64,000 nt of DNA from JABDII01 sp963815325 (GTDB lineage Bacteria > Gemmatimonadota > Gemmatimonadetes > Gemmatimonadales > GWC2-71-9): assembly GCA_963815325.1 (NCBI GenBank), contig CAWFGG010000007.1, positions 186,001-250,000 on the forward strand, read 5' to 3'. This document shows, one piece after another, positions 52,518 through 61,281 of the stretch. Made by a program: the position numbers and the translations under genes. A model generated the notes under the pieces. It did not search any database and was not told the origin of the DNA. It saw nothing but the letters and a program-made list of their open reading frames with translations. The first letter of the stretch is position 1. Each line of letters opens with the position of its first letter.

Positions 52518-53441
52518 ATGGCCCAGCGGCGTTGGACATTCGTAATCGTTCCCCACGGATCGGGCCTTTCGAGGAGTCTCGAGGTCTCGACGTCGGCGCT
52601 CAAGCTCGCGGGCGCATTCGTCGCGGCGGCCGTGATGGTGGTCTTGGCCCTCGGCTTCGCGACCGTCACCCGGTCATTCGACCTGGCCCGAGCCGACCGG
52701 CTCGAGGCCGAGAATCAAGCCCTGGCCGGGGAAATCGGGCGGGTGCATGGCCGGCTCACCGACCTGGCCGACACGCTGCACCAAATCGCGCAGCGCGACG
52801 ATCAGATCCGCGTCCTGGCCAACCTCGATCCACTCGATCCCCAAGTCCAAGCGGCCGGCATCGGCGGCCCCCGGGCAACCGAGCCGTCGCCAACGGCCGA
52901 CATGGGTGTGCTGGGTCGGCAAGCCGAGCTGGTCCGGGTCGATCTGGACGGTCTGATTCGCCGGGCGAACTTGTTGGCCAACTCCTTCGCCGATGCGGTC
53001 GACAGCCTCGGATCCCACAAGAAGAGATTGGAAGCCACCCCGTCGATCCTGCCGACCCAGGGCTGGCTCACGAGTCACTATTCGTCCAGTAGACTGCACC
53101 CGATTCTCAACGTTGCGCGGCCCCACGTCGGTATCGACGTCACCGCGCCGACCGGAACGCCCATCGAGGCGCCGGCGGCCGGCGTAGTCACCTATGCCGG
53201 CGAGAAGACCGGGTACGGCAAGGTCGTAATCATCAGTCACGGCTTTGGCGTGGAGACCCGGTTCGCCCACGCATCCAAGCTGCTGGTCCAACAAGGGCAG
53301 CGGGTCGTCCGGGGAGATCAGATCGCGCTGGTTGGAAAATCGGGGCTCGCGACTGCGCCGCACCTCCATTACGAGGTGCATGTGAACGGTCAGGCCGTGA
53401 ACCCGCTCAAGTATGTCTTGCCGGACATGGTCACCGACTAG
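52518..53441 (+). CDS. M23 family (LytM) peptidoglycan endopeptidase-like protein
   Basis: 307 residues from ATG 52518 (a TTG is directly before it). Membrane anchor about residues 28-48 (LAGAFVAAAVMVVLALGFAT), a coiled coil about 55-100, then the LytM domain in the last 130 residues: SSRLHPILNVARPHVGIDV with the His and Asp zinc ligands, and APHLHYEVHVNG with the HxH motif. The ligand set is complete, so an active enzyme is likely rather than an EnvC-type activator. Cell-wall remodelling in the periplasm. Confidence 0.88.
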   Translation: MAQRRWTFVIVPHGSGLSRSLEVSTSALKLAGAFVAAAVMVVLALGFATVTRSFDLARADRLEAENQALAGEIGRVHGRLTDLADTLHQIAQRDDQIRVLANLDPLDPQVQAAGIGGPRATEPSPTADMGVLGRQAELVRVDLDGLIRRANLLANSFADAVDSLGSHKKRLEATPSILPTQGWLTSHYSSSRLHPILNVARPHVGIDVTAPTGTPIEAPAAGVVTYAGEKTGYGKVVIISHGFGVETRFAHASKLLVQQGQRVVRGDQIALVGKSGLATAPHLHYEVHVNGQAVNPLKYVLPDMVTD

Positions 53442-53465
53442 GCAAGCCGGAGCGTGCTGGAGACG

Positions 53466-53500
53466 AGCCCCTCCCGAGCAATCGGGAGGGGCTTTGTGTT
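53466..53500. terminator. Rho-independent terminator between convergent genes
   Basis: AGCCCCTCCCGA, loop GCAA, TCGGGAGGGGCT, then TTGTGTT: a 12-base perfect stem with a U-rich tail on the plus strand. It ends the M23 gene and reaches the stop of the lemA-like gene on the minus strand. Confidence 0.85.
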
Positions 53501-54065
53501 AGAACTCCACCCGCGGTGCTTCGGCCGCTCCCGGACTGGCTTCGAAGTACTCCCGCGGGGTGCTCTGCCTGAAAATCATGGCGGTGAGGTTGTAGGGAAA
53601 AGTCCGAATGAACGCGTTCAATTGCCCTACGGATTCGTTGTAATCCGTGCGAGCCACGGCGATGCGGTTCTCGGTGCCTTCCAGTTCATCCTGCAGCGCC
53701 CGGAAGTTCTGGTCGGATTTGAGCTCGGGATAGGCCTCGGCAATTGCGAGGAGCCGGCCGAGCGCCCCGGTGAGGGCCATATCGGCATCGGCCATTTCAC
53801 CAACCTGTCCGCCCGCCACGGCGCCAGACAGGCGCGACCGGGCGTCGGCCACCTGCACGAATATCGTTGATTCCTGCTGCGCGTAGCCCTTGACCGTCTC
53901 AACGAGGTTGGGAATCAGGTCCGCCCGGCGCTGCAATTGAACACCGATCTGGCCCTTGGCCTGGTTGACCTGTTCGTCCAACGCCTGAATGCGATTGTAG
54001 CCGCAGCCGCTGGACAAGGTGACCAGGATGAGCACCGGCAGCGTGACCTTCCAGGAACGCCTCAT
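53499..54065 (-). CDS. LemA family lipoprotein
   Basis: 188 residues. Signal with lipobox LSSGCGYN (cysteine about residue 21), then the LemA helix bundle: QRRADLIPNLVETVKGYAQQE near residue 47, EAYPELKSDQNFRALQDELE near 110 and the C-terminal FPYNLTAMIFRQSTPREYFE. Membrane-anchored, role unclear. LemA genes often sit with TPM-domain genes, as here, but a nucleotidyltransferase gene is inserted between; its stop overlaps this ATG. Confidence 0.88.
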   Translation of the reverse strand: MRRSWKVTLPVLILVTLSSGCGYNRIQALDEQVNQAKGQIGVQLQRRADLIPNLVETVKGYAQQESTIFVQVADARSRLSGAVAGGQVGEMADADMALTGALGRLLAIAEAYPELKSDQNFRALQDELEGTENRIAVARTDYNESVGQLNAFIRTFPYNLTAMIFRQSTPREYFEASPGAAEAPRVEF

Positions 54066-54784
54066 TGCTGCACTCCGCTGTCATAGGTATCGACGAAATG
54101 GACGGATCGTTCGATCACGTCGAGGTAGCCCGCGAACTCTGCCGGCGACCATTGCCACGCCTGATCCGCACGATGCGCAATGATATCGCGAACCGGTTGT
54201 GGTGCAAAGCCAACGAGGCGAGCGGCCTCGTCGGTGAGCGCCTCCGGCATCCGTGGCACGGTCCGGTGTGCCATGGCCAACAGCCCGCGAAAGAGCACCA
54301 GGACCATCGGCACGCTTTCGATGGCTCGGCCACCGAGGCCCACCGGGTTGCCGGCTTCTACGACGTAGGCCTGCCGGAGCCGCAGCAACTTGCCGCGCAA
54401 CTCGCTCTCGAGCGCGAGGCGAAGCAGATCCGCGTCGACCGCGAGGCCAACGACGGGGTCAGGGCCTTGCAGCACTTCGTACGCGTGCCGGATGTCCGTC
54501 ACCTCGATTGGGAACACATCCACCGCACGCCGCCACTCGGCTCGGGTCATGAGAAGCGGCGGCGCCTCATGGGCATCGCCCCACACCTGGAGCGCGGGTC
54601 GAAGCCGGGCCAGAATATCCACGTCGATGGCGTCGAGGATGACCAGGAGGTTCACGTCGGACGACCCTTCGCGGTAGTCGCCTCGGGCCGCCGACCCGTA
54701 CAGCACCGCACTGAAGCCGGTCCCGATGCCCCGGCGGACCTCCGCCAGGAAGGCATCGATCGCCGGGAGAGGATGGGTGGGCAT
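54062..54784 (-). CDS. Nucleotidyltransferase-fold protein with altered DxD
   Basis: 240 residues. The polymerase-beta type motif is AVLYGSAARGDYREGSSDVNLLVIL near residue 27: GS is kept, but the usual D-x-D reads D-V-N, so one metal-binding acid is missing. A helical C-terminal domain (LRLALESELRGKLLRLRQ, LFRGLLAMAHR) resembles that of KNTase-like proteins. It may be a weak or inactive enzyme or a regulator. Overlaps lemA by four bases, and the TPM gene ends six bases upstream. Confidence 0.75.
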   Translation of the reverse strand: MPTHPLPAIDAFLAEVRRGIGTGFSAVLYGSAARGDYREGSSDVNLLVILDAIDVDILARLRPALQVWGDAHEAPPLLMTRAEWRRAVDVFPIEVTDIRHAYEVLQGPDPVVGLAVDADLLRLALESELRGKLLRLRQAYVVEAGNPVGLGGRAIESVPMVLVLFRGLLAMAHRTVPRMPEALTDEAARLVGFAPQPVRDIIAHRADQAWQWSPAEFAGYLDVIERSVHFVDTYDSGVQQ

Positions 54785-54790
54785 GATTGT

Positions 54791-55654
54791 TTAGAACCTC
54801 CCGCCTGCGCCGCCGCCGCTGAAGCCACCGCCACCGCCAAACCCGCCGAAGCCCCCCCCGCCTCCACCGAAACCGCCACCACCAAACCCGCCACCACCGC
54901 CCCATCGGCCACCCCAGTAGATCCTGGGCCGTGTCCGGACCCGCGGCCGACGCCGGCGCGGACTGGGTCCGATGGGCTGGGTGGCCGCGCGTCTCGCAAC
55001 GAGGAGAAGGAGAATCACGGCCACGACAACGAGAATGATGATGAGCGGCAAGAGCCGGCGCCACGTGGCGCGGCGACCCTCTTCGGTTGGCTGCACCCCG
55101 CTGAGCCCGTCGGTGATCCGATCCGAGAGGGCCACCACCCCGGTCAGGAGCCCGGCACCGTAATCGCCCCGCGCTAACTCCGGGATCATCCGATCGCGGA
55201 TCCTGCCGGCAGCGGCGTCGGTAACGATTCCTTCGACTCCGCGGCCCGTGGCGATGAAGATATGACCCGAGTTGGGGTCGTCGTTGCGGCGCGGCACCAG
55301 CAGAACCACGACACCCGTGTTCCGTGTCGGGTCGCCGATGGCCGCCTTGGCCCCCACGCCCCACGCCCGCCCAATGGTGACCGCGACATCGACCGGTGCG
55401 TAGTCCCCGATCGTGGGAAGCGTCACGACCGCGATCTCGGCCCCGGTCGCGGATTTCAATGCTGCGATCCGGCCTTCGATGTCGCGGGCACTGGCCGGAT
55501 CGAGCACGCCCGCCACATCGGTCACGTAGCCAGTCGGCTCGGCCGGGAACAACTGCTCGATGCCCGAGCGCTGCGCCAAGGCCGAGGCGCAGGGCACGAG
55601 TTGAAGGAGGACGCTAAGGGCGATTAGCTTTCCACGACTCAACTTGGCTCTCAC
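54791..55654 (-). CDS. TPM domain membrane protein with Gly-rich tail
   Basis: 287 residues from GTG 55654. Signal peptide (LIALSVLLQLVPCASALAQ), TPM domain about residues 40-180 (GYVTDVAGVLDPASARDIEG, GAEIAVVTLPTIGDYAP, FIATGRGVEGIVTDAAAGRI), one membrane helix near residue 205 (LLPLIIILVVVAVILLLLV), an Arg-rich patch, and a tail of GGGGFGG repeats ending in GAGGRF. Same architecture as YgcG-like proteins next to LemA. Only 15 bases separate its start from the divergent lipoprotein gene. Confidence 0.85.
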   Translation of the reverse strand: MRAKLSRGKLIALSVLLQLVPCASALAQRSGIEQLFPAEPTGYVTDVAGVLDPASARDIEGRIAALKSATGAEIAVVTLPTIGDYAPVDVAVTIGRAWGVGAKAAIGDPTRNTGVVVLLVPRRNDDPNSGHIFIATGRGVEGIVTDAAAGRIRDRMIPELARGDYGAGLLTGVVALSDRITDGLSGVQPTEEGRRATWRRLLPLIIILVVVAVILLLLVARRAATQPIGPSPRRRRPRVRTRPRIYWGGRWGGGGGFGGGGFGGGGGGFGGFGGGGGFSGGGAGGRF

Positions 55655-55669
55655 CGTTCAGCGCAAAGG

Positions 55670-56428
55670 GTGATCGTGCGACTTCCGAGCAGCTTTCTCA
55701 TCTCGGCCTTTCTCGTGTGTTCGGCCTGCGGCGGGCCCCGCGACGCGACGGTCCAAGTGCTGATCCCGGGCGCCGATTCCGCGCTGGCACCAGCGGTGGA
55801 CCTCCCCGTCGTGGCCCTGCCGTATGACCGGGACAGCGTGCTCGCGAGCCTCGAGGCCAGGGCCGGTGGTCCGCGCCCGCACACCGCCGCCCTGGACGAC
55901 CTGTTCGCCCAGTACCGGAAGCCCTTCGCGGCGTTGGCCGTGGCCACCGCGCGCGGCCAAGCGTTTCACGACACCCTGACGGCCATTCGCGCCACCCTCG
56001 ACACGATCGCCCGCTCCGCTCCCGAATACCAGGGCCTGTATCGGCGCTTCACCGTGGTCACCGATTCGGTCGCGGAGGCCGATCGCGCAAGCAAGGCCGC
56101 CAGCGACCGGTTGGCCCGGGCGCGGCAAGAACTCTCCGGCCCGATCGAGAGCCTGAGAGCGGAAGTCCGCGCCTGGGAAGATAGCATCTACAGCGGCTAC
56201 GATACGTTGGTTCAAAACCTGGCCAACGCATCGATGCGCGAGCCCACCAGCGATACGACCGAGGCCGGTGGGTGGGCCACCTTGCGATTGACGCCGGGGC
56301 GCTGGTGGATCTACCTGCGGTCCTGGGACGCCCACGATCCCAACGCCGAGTGGTATTGGAACATTCCCGTCACGCAGGATACGATCGTCCTCGATCCTCG
56401 CAACGGGCAGCGGCGACCCAAGTACTGA
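55670..56428 (+). CDS. Unknown lipoprotein with coiled-coil middle
   Basis: 252 residues from GTG 55670 (a second GTG at 55676). Lipoprotein signal LISAFLVCSACGG. Middle part is helical and charged (FHDTLTAIRATLDTIARSAP, DRASKAASDRLARARQEL); the end is beta-rich with many tryptophans (GRWWIYLRSWDAHDPNAEW). No family recognised. Upstream of the DsbA-like gene by 35 bases, same strand. Confidence 0.65.
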   Translation: MIVRLPSSFLISAFLVCSACGGPRDATVQVLIPGADSALAPAVDLPVVALPYDRDSVLASLEARAGGPRPHTAALDDLFAQYRKPFAALAVATARGQAFHDTLTAIRATLDTIARSAPEYQGLYRRFTVVTDSVAEADRASKAASDRLARARQELSGPIESLRAEVRAWEDSIYSGYDTLVQNLANASMREPTSDTTEAGGWATLRLTPGRWWIYLRSWDAHDPNAEWYWNIPVTQDTIVLDPRNGQRRPKY

Positions 56429-56463
56429 GCCGCTCACCGCCCCTTCCCCCAAAGGCCGGACCC

Positions 56464-57129
56464 ATGAACATGAAGAAGAGCATGCTCGTCGGCGTATTGT
56501 CCGTGTTCGCTGTTTCCGCCTTCCTCTGGCCCGCCGAGGAAGCGGAAAGCACCCGCCGACCGGTCTCCGCGACCGTTGGCCAAGACGATCCGCTGGCCTC
56601 CCGGTCGAAAGGCAGCCTGACCGCGCCCGTTACCGTGTACGAGATGTCGGACTTCCAATGTCCGTACTGCAAGCGACATGCAATGGAGACATATCCTCTC
56701 CTCGAGCGGGAATACATCGACACGGGCAAGGTCCGGTGGGTCTTTGTGAATTTTCCCCTGCCGATGCACCCGAACGCGGCGCCGGCAGCGGAAGTAGCGA
56801 TGTGCGCGGCCCAACAAGGCAAATTCTGGCCGGTGCACGACCTCCTCTTCACGTACCAGGAGACCTGGGCACCACTCAAGGAACCCGGAGCGTTCATGCT
56901 CGCGTTGGGGGATTCGGTCGGCGCGGATCGGGCCGCCCTCACTTCGTGCGTGCAGCAGAAGGCATCGCGGCCGATCGTGGAGGCGGATGCCATGGGATCC
57001 GCCCGATCGGGTGCGAACAGCACGCCGACCTTCTATATCGAGGGCGGGTTGCTGGTCGGCGCCTATCCCATCGAGACCTTCCGCCAGATCCTCGACTCGG
57101 TCTACGCGGCCAAGACCAAGCCCGAGTAA
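56464..57129 (+). CDS. DsbA-like thioredoxin-fold disulfide oxidoreductase
   Basis: 221 residues. N-terminal signal or anchor (MLVGVLSVFAVSAFLWP). The active site CPYC is in EMSDFQCPYCKRHAMETYP near residue 72, and the cis-proline loop is ANSTPTFYIEGG near residue 185: the Thioredoxin_4/DsbA-like family including BdbD. Probably forms disulfides in exported proteins, fitting the many Cys-paired exported proteins in the window. Ends 16 bases before the convergent CPBP gene. Confidence 0.85.
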   Translation: MNMKKSMLVGVLSVFAVSAFLWPAEEAESTRRPVSATVGQDDPLASRSKGSLTAPVTVYEMSDFQCPYCKRHAMETYPLLEREYIDTGKVRWVFVNFPLPMHPNAAPAAEVAMCAAQQGKFWPVHDLLFTYQETWAPLKEPGAFMLALGDSVGADRAALTSCVQQKASRPIVEADAMGSARSGANSTPTFYIEGGLLVGAYPIETFRQILDSVYAAKTKPE

Positions 57130-57144
57130 CGAGAGGGAGATCGC

Positions 57145-57876
57145 TCAGAGGGCGAGGAACACGTCGTACAAGGCGTGGGTCCAGGCCGTGACGCCGAATC
57201 CTCGCAGGAGGTAGAGCCCGCTGAAGAGCACCCCGGCTATGGCCCGAAAGGTAAAGGAGCCAAGGGTGAAGGGGTCGCCGTACGGCCCGATGTAGTGGAA
57301 CCAGGAAAAGACCAGCGCCCCGACCAGTACGGCAAACACTGCCGCCGCGCGGGGCGACCATCCCAAGACAACGCGGCCGACCACCGCCAACCCCGACACC
57401 AGGATGACCCGGAAGAGCAGCTCCTCATAGAGCCCGGCACCGAGGGAGATCATCAGCTGGGTGGGGAGATCGAATCGCGAGAATTGCACCAGTGAAAGCC
57501 CCGGAATGCCGCTGAGCAGGAGCCCGGTAAGCAAGGCGGCGACGCTCCCGAAGGCCAGGGCGTAGACAACCGACTCGCCCGCCATGCCGAGCAGCACTTT
57601 GCCCTTCGGCCACCCGGATTTCCGAACATCCCGCCACACCAGCACGGCGCCAGCACTTACCAGCAACACACCGAAGGTGATCAACCCGCCACGGCCGCCG
57701 AAGGTGACAAAAAGGCTCTTGAGCAGGACGTCCGCCCCGTTGCGGACCCCGGTGAGGCCGTCGCCGGAAAGCAGAACCGCCAACGCCTCGTAGGCGAGCA
57801 AGAGCGGCAAGGCAAACGTGAGGCTATAGCGCGGCGCTCGAGTGAGTTTCCAGTAGGACGTGGCGGTTGCCTTCAT
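57145..57876 (-). CDS. CPBP family intramembrane glutamic endopeptidase
   Basis: 243 residues, about seven membrane helices. Catalytic motifs GAGLYEELLFRVILV (EExxxR) near residue 148, VFSWFHYIGPYG (FxxxH) near 190, and a late histidine in AWTHALYDVF. These are the Abi/CPBP signatures. Inner membrane protease; substrate unknown. Confidence 0.88.
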   Translation of the reverse strand: MKATATSYWKLTRAPRYSLTFALPLLLAYEALAVLLSGDGLTGVRNGADVLLKSLFVTFGGRGGLITFGVLLVSAGAVLVWRDVRKSGWPKGKVLLGMAGESVVYALAFGSVAALLTGLLLSGIPGLSLVQFSRFDLPTQLMISLGAGLYEELLFRVILVSGLAVVGRVVLGWSPRAAAVFAVLVGALVFSWFHYIGPYGDPFTLGSFTFRAIAGVLFSGLYLLRGFGVTAWTHALYDVFLAL

Positions 57877-57962
57877 CTCGTCGTCATTGGCATCTGAGTT
57901 CCTCTCACGAGAATTCCGGCGCTATTGACGCCGTTCCGGACCACCGGCCACATTCCCCGTTC

Positions 57963-59318
57963 ATGCCGCACACGTCACCATGGTATCGCGCGGGCGCCCA
58001 CGTGGCATCGCGCCTCGTTCCTGCTGCGGGGCTCTTCGTTCCCAAGCTCCGCCGCGGGCACGAGGCCCGGACCGGCCTCGTTGCGCGGCTGGAGGGTTGG
58101 GCTCGGCAACACAGAGAGACGGGGCGGCCGCTGGTTTGGTTTCACGCCCCGTCGGTCGGTGAGGGCTTGCAAGCGGAGAGCGTAATTACCGCGTTCACCG
58201 AGCGCCATCCGGAGTGGCAGGTTGCCTACACCTATTTCAGCCCGTCTGCCGAACCATGGGCAACGCGTCTTCGCGTCGATGTGCGCGACTATCTCCCCTA
58301 TGATGTGCCTGCCGACGTCGAACGCGTGATTGCCGCGCTGTCTCCAAGTGCCCTCGTATTCACCAAACTCGATCTCTGGCCCGAACTCGCAACCCGGGCT
58401 GCCGCCCATGGCATCACGGTGGTGTTGGCCGCGGGTACGGTCCGCCCCGGCAGCGGCCGCCTACGCTGGCCGGCACGCGGGCTGCTCCGGCCTGGGTATG
58501 CGGTCGTCGCCGCCGCGGGCGTTATCGCCGCCGAGGACGGTGAGCGTCTGGTCCGCCTGGGTGTTCCGCGTCGAGCGATCCACCCGACGGGCGATCCGCG
58601 CATGGACAGCGTGAACCAGAAGGTGCGCGCGGTTCCTTCGGACGAGCCGCTGCTCAGGCTGGGCGACGGCGCCCCGACCATGGTCGCCGGATCGACCTGG
58701 GGACGCGACGAGCACGTCATCCTGTCCGCCTTTGCGCGCATTCGGCAGGAACATCGAGCCGTCCGGCTGATCCTTGTCCCGCACGAGCCGGCCGAACGAC
58801 ATCTCCAGCGACTCGCCTCCCGAGCAGCCGCACTCGGCCTTGCCCCACCGGTCAGGCTGAGCACGCTCGAGGGGCCGCCCGGCGAGTTGATCGTCGTCGA
58901 CCGGGTCGGAATCCTGGCCACACTCTACGGCGCCGGAAGTATGGCATACGTGGGTGGCGGATTCCGTCGCGCCGGTCTCCATTCCGTCCTCGAGCCTGCG
59001 GCCTGGGGGCTACCGGTCGCATTCGGACCGAAGTGGCGGGAGAGCCGGGATGCCCGGCTGTTGGAGCAGGCGGGCGCGGGGCACCCGGTCGCGTCGGAGG
59101 TTCCGACTCGGGCGGCCGATCAACTGGCCGCGATTTGGGCACGATGGCTTACTGATGCCGCGGCGCGGGATGCCGAGGGCCGGCTTGCTCGGCAGGTGAT
59201 CGATCGGGAGCTCGGCGCAGCGGAGCGGACCGTGGATCTCATCGATCGGGCGATGACAGGGTCCGGCTCAGCGAGGGACCGCTCGCCGCCTCAGCGCGGA
59301 ACGATGACCCCTTCATAG
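57963..59318 (+). CDS. waaA: 3-deoxy-D-manno-octulosonic acid transferase
   Basis: 451 residues from ATG 57963. GT30 family: WFHAPSVGEGLQAE near residue 60 holds the catalytic glutamate; SALVFTKLDLWPELATRAA near 130 stands where E. coli has an ETELWPN-like motif, with aspartate for glutamate; VAGSTWGRDE and LYGAGSMAYVGGGF, HSVLEPAAWGLPVAFGP are in the donor domain. Adds Kdo to lipid A precursor, so the organism makes LPS. Weakly hydrophobic N-terminus rather than a clear anchor. Confidence 0.88.
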   Translation: MPHTSPWYRAGAHVASRLVPAAGLFVPKLRRGHEARTGLVARLEGWARQHRETGRPLVWFHAPSVGEGLQAESVITAFTERHPEWQVAYTYFSPSAEPWATRLRVDVRDYLPYDVPADVERVIAALSPSALVFTKLDLWPELATRAAAHGITVVLAAGTVRPGSGRLRWPARGLLRPGYAVVAAAGVIAAEDGERLVRLGVPRRAIHPTGDPRMDSVNQKVRAVPSDEPLLRLGDGAPTMVAGSTWGRDEHVILSAFARIRQEHRAVRLILVPHEPAERHLQRLASRAAALGLAPPVRLSTLEGPPGELIVVDRVGILATLYGAGSMAYVGGGFRRAGLHSVLEPAAWGLPVAFGPKWRESRDARLLEQAGAGHPVASEVPTRAADQLAAIWARWLTDAAARDAEGRLARQVIDRELGAAERTVDLIDRAMTGSGSARDRSPPQRGTMTPS

Positions 59319-59683
59319 GTCACGGCACGCGGCACGATCAAGCCGAGCGTGATGGCCGATATCAGGATATCACTCCAGCGGCTTCGCACTTTGATCTTCA
59401 AGTCCGCAACACCTTGCCCGTCCAGCAACTGGGCGGCCAATGCCCGCTCGAGCGAGGGCTGTGACAAGCTGACCAATCCGAAGAACCCGAAGGTGGCGCG
59501 CGATGTCACGCGGAACGCCTCGCCGGTAGCCGGTTGGCCGGCGGGCGAAGCCATGGTGACGGGTACGCCGAGCTGGGATGCGTCGAAATGGACGGCACAA
59601 CCGCTCAGGGACATTGCAAGCACGAGAGCGGCAAAGGCGCGCTTCGCGCGGCGCCAGGAGGGGGCCTGGGAATCGCTGATCAT
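59291..59683 (-). CDS. Unknown small lipoprotein
   Basis: 130 residues from ATG 59683. Signal with lipobox MSLSGCAVHF (cysteine about residue 29). Body is beta-rich with FGFFGLVSLSQPSLERALA and KIKVRSRWSDILISAITLGL. No family recognised. Its stop overlaps the end of waaA (convergent, 28 bases). Confidence 0.65.
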   Translation of the reverse strand: MISDSQAPSWRRAKRAFAALVLAMSLSGCAVHFDASQLGVPVTMASPAGQPATGEAFRVTSRATFGFFGLVSLSQPSLERALAAQLLDGQGVADLKIKVRSRWSDILISAITLGLIVPRAVTYEGVIVPR

Positions 59684-59729
59684 GGCGTCAATGATAATCG
59701 ATCCGCGGCGCGGCGCGATGCCCTTCCCG

Positions 59730-60386
59730 TCAGAGACCGGGAAGCCGGAAATTGTAGCCGGCGCCGACGCTGAAGACGGTGGGTGAGCCACCATCGACGT
59801 TCACGTAGTCGGCCGCGGCCCGGAAGCCCAACCCGTTGATCAGATTGAAGTCGATGCCGCCGCTCAATCCGAACCGGATATCGGTATCGTCCTCCAGCAC
59901 GTTGTCGCCGTATACCCGGGAAATCTCGAGTCGGGGCGCGAGCCATGGTTTGATGGCCACCGCTACGCTGGGGATGGTGAGCGTGAGGCCAAGTCCGATG
60001 GGCACCCGCAGATTGTTGACCCCGTCGTCGACTTTGGCCAAGGCCACGCCGGCCTGGAGCGTTGCCGCGAGGGGAATGAGCGGCCCGCCGAACACCTTGA
60101 AGTTGGCGGTGCCGCCGACCGAGGTGAAATCGCGGTCGGAGTTCTCGATGCCGGATCGGGCCACGCTGGCGGAGAACCCCAGCAGGCCGATACCGAGGGT
60201 CGCGGTGGCCCCATACGTGGTCTTGAGATTGGAGTTGTCGTTGGGAAAGCCGACGTCGCCCATGATGCCGAGGCCGGTGCTTACCCCGCTGTTGAACACC
60301 GGTAGGCCGTACACCTGGGCCCGAGCGGTTCCCGAACCCAGCAGGAGGGCGCTGACGACGACCGTTGCAATGCGTGTCCGCTTCAT
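59730..60386 (-). CDS. Outer-membrane beta-barrel protein
   Basis: 218 residues. Signal peptide (TVVVSALLLGSGTARAQ), then amphipathic strands throughout (TYGATATLGIGLLGFSASVA, RVPIGLGLTLTIPSVAVAI, RFGLSGGIDFNLINGLGFRA), ending GAGYNFRLPGL. Same general type as the next gene upstream; together they follow atpC. Function unknown. Confidence 0.65.
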   Translation of the reverse strand: MKRTRIATVVVSALLLGSGTARAQVYGLPVFNSGVSTGLGIMGDVGFPNDNSNLKTTYGATATLGIGLLGFSASVARSGIENSDRDFTSVGGTANFKVFGGPLIPLAATLQAGVALAKVDDGVNNLRVPIGLGLTLTIPSVAVAIKPWLAPRLEISRVYGDNVLEDDTDIRFGLSGGIDFNLINGLGFRAAADYVNVDGGSPTVFSVGAGYNFRLPGL

Positions 60387-60434
60387 GGGATCGTACTCCT
60401 CAACCGTGAGTGACCGTTGGTTGGTGCCGGGAGA

Positions 60435-61031
60435 TCACTGGAGCCAGGCGAGGCTCACCGAGATCCCGTCGTAGTCGCCGAGGGCCCCGCCGACTCGCAG
60501 GTCCAAGTGTTCGCTGACCCTGACGTCGACCCCCAATCCTACCGAGAACAGGACATCTTCCCTGTCACCGAACGTCGGCGTGAGCAGGGGCTCGAAGTAT
60601 GGGACGAAGCTCACGGCGGATTCCTCGAGGTCGATCCGCCGGCCGAGACTGAGTCCGATCGGGATGTACCCGACAGAAGCCTGATCGGACAGAGCCGCGC
60701 CAACGCCCAGGACCAGGGCGCCATCCAGCGGCATGTCTTCGTCGTGCGTCAGAACCCGCACTCGGTAATCCACGCCGAACAAGCCGGCGGTTGTGCCATC
60801 GGTATCGAGAATGCCGGCGCGGAAGCCGAAGTCGTGAGGCTGGCGGCCGAACCGGTAGAAGCCTTCGACGGCGACACCCTCGCCCGGATCGGACAGGGTC
60901 GCCCCAAGCTCGTTGGTCCGGGCAGCCCGGTACGGCGCGAGAAAGGCCGGCGTGCCGGTTGATTGACCCCAGGCGGGTCGAGTGCCGGCCAGGCCGCACA
61001 CCAGGACCGCGGCAAAAAGGAACTTACCCAT
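60435..61031 (-). CDS. Outer-membrane beta-barrel protein
   Basis: 198 residues. Signal peptide (FLFAAVLVCGLAGTRPAWGQ), then beta strands (GVAVEGFYRFGRQPHDFGF, LFGVDYRVRVLTHDED, VGLGVDVRVSEHLDLRVG) and ISVSLAWLQ at the end. Its start lies eight bases inside the end of atpC, so it may be translated with the ATP synthase message. Confidence 0.65.
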   Translation of the reverse strand: MGKFLFAAVLVCGLAGTRPAWGQSTGTPAFLAPYRAARTNELGATLSDPGEGVAVEGFYRFGRQPHDFGFRAGILDTDGTTAGLFGVDYRVRVLTHDEDMPLDGALVLGVGAALSDQASVGYIPIGLSLGRRIDLEESAVSFVPYFEPLLTPTFGDREDVLFSVGLGVDVRVSEHLDLRVGGALGDYDGISVSLAWLQ

Positions 61032-61281
61032 CGAGAATTTCTTCGAGTCGCTCCGTTACCACGCGCACCGTGTCGTCGACCACCTGGAGAAAGCCGCCGT
61101 GCACCGTAAACCGATGCTCCGTGCCGGCCTGCCGGACGACCAGGAGTCCCGTGCCCAGCAGAGTCATGAATGGTGCGTGCCGCGGCAGAATTCCCACCCG
61201 CCCGTCATAGGCCGGCGCGACGACCGCGTCCGCCGGTCCATCGTACTTCGACGCCTCGGGCGAGATGACGGTGACGTGCAT
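61024..61281 (-). CDS. atpC: ATP synthase F1 epsilon subunit, short form
   Basis: 85 residues: only the N-terminal beta-sandwich (VTVISPEASKYDGPADAVVAPA, YDGRVGILPRHAPFMTLL, VHGGFLQVVDDTVRVVTE). The C-terminal helical hairpin present in forms of about 135 residues is absent, so epsilon-type inhibition by that hairpin is not possible. Short epsilon subunits are known in some other phyla. ATG shares one base with the atpD stop. Confidence 0.9.
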   Translation of the reverse strand: MHVTVISPEASKYDGPADAVVAPAYDGRVGILPRHAPFMTLLGTGLLVVRQAGTEHRFTVHGGFLQVVDDTVRVVTERLEEILDG

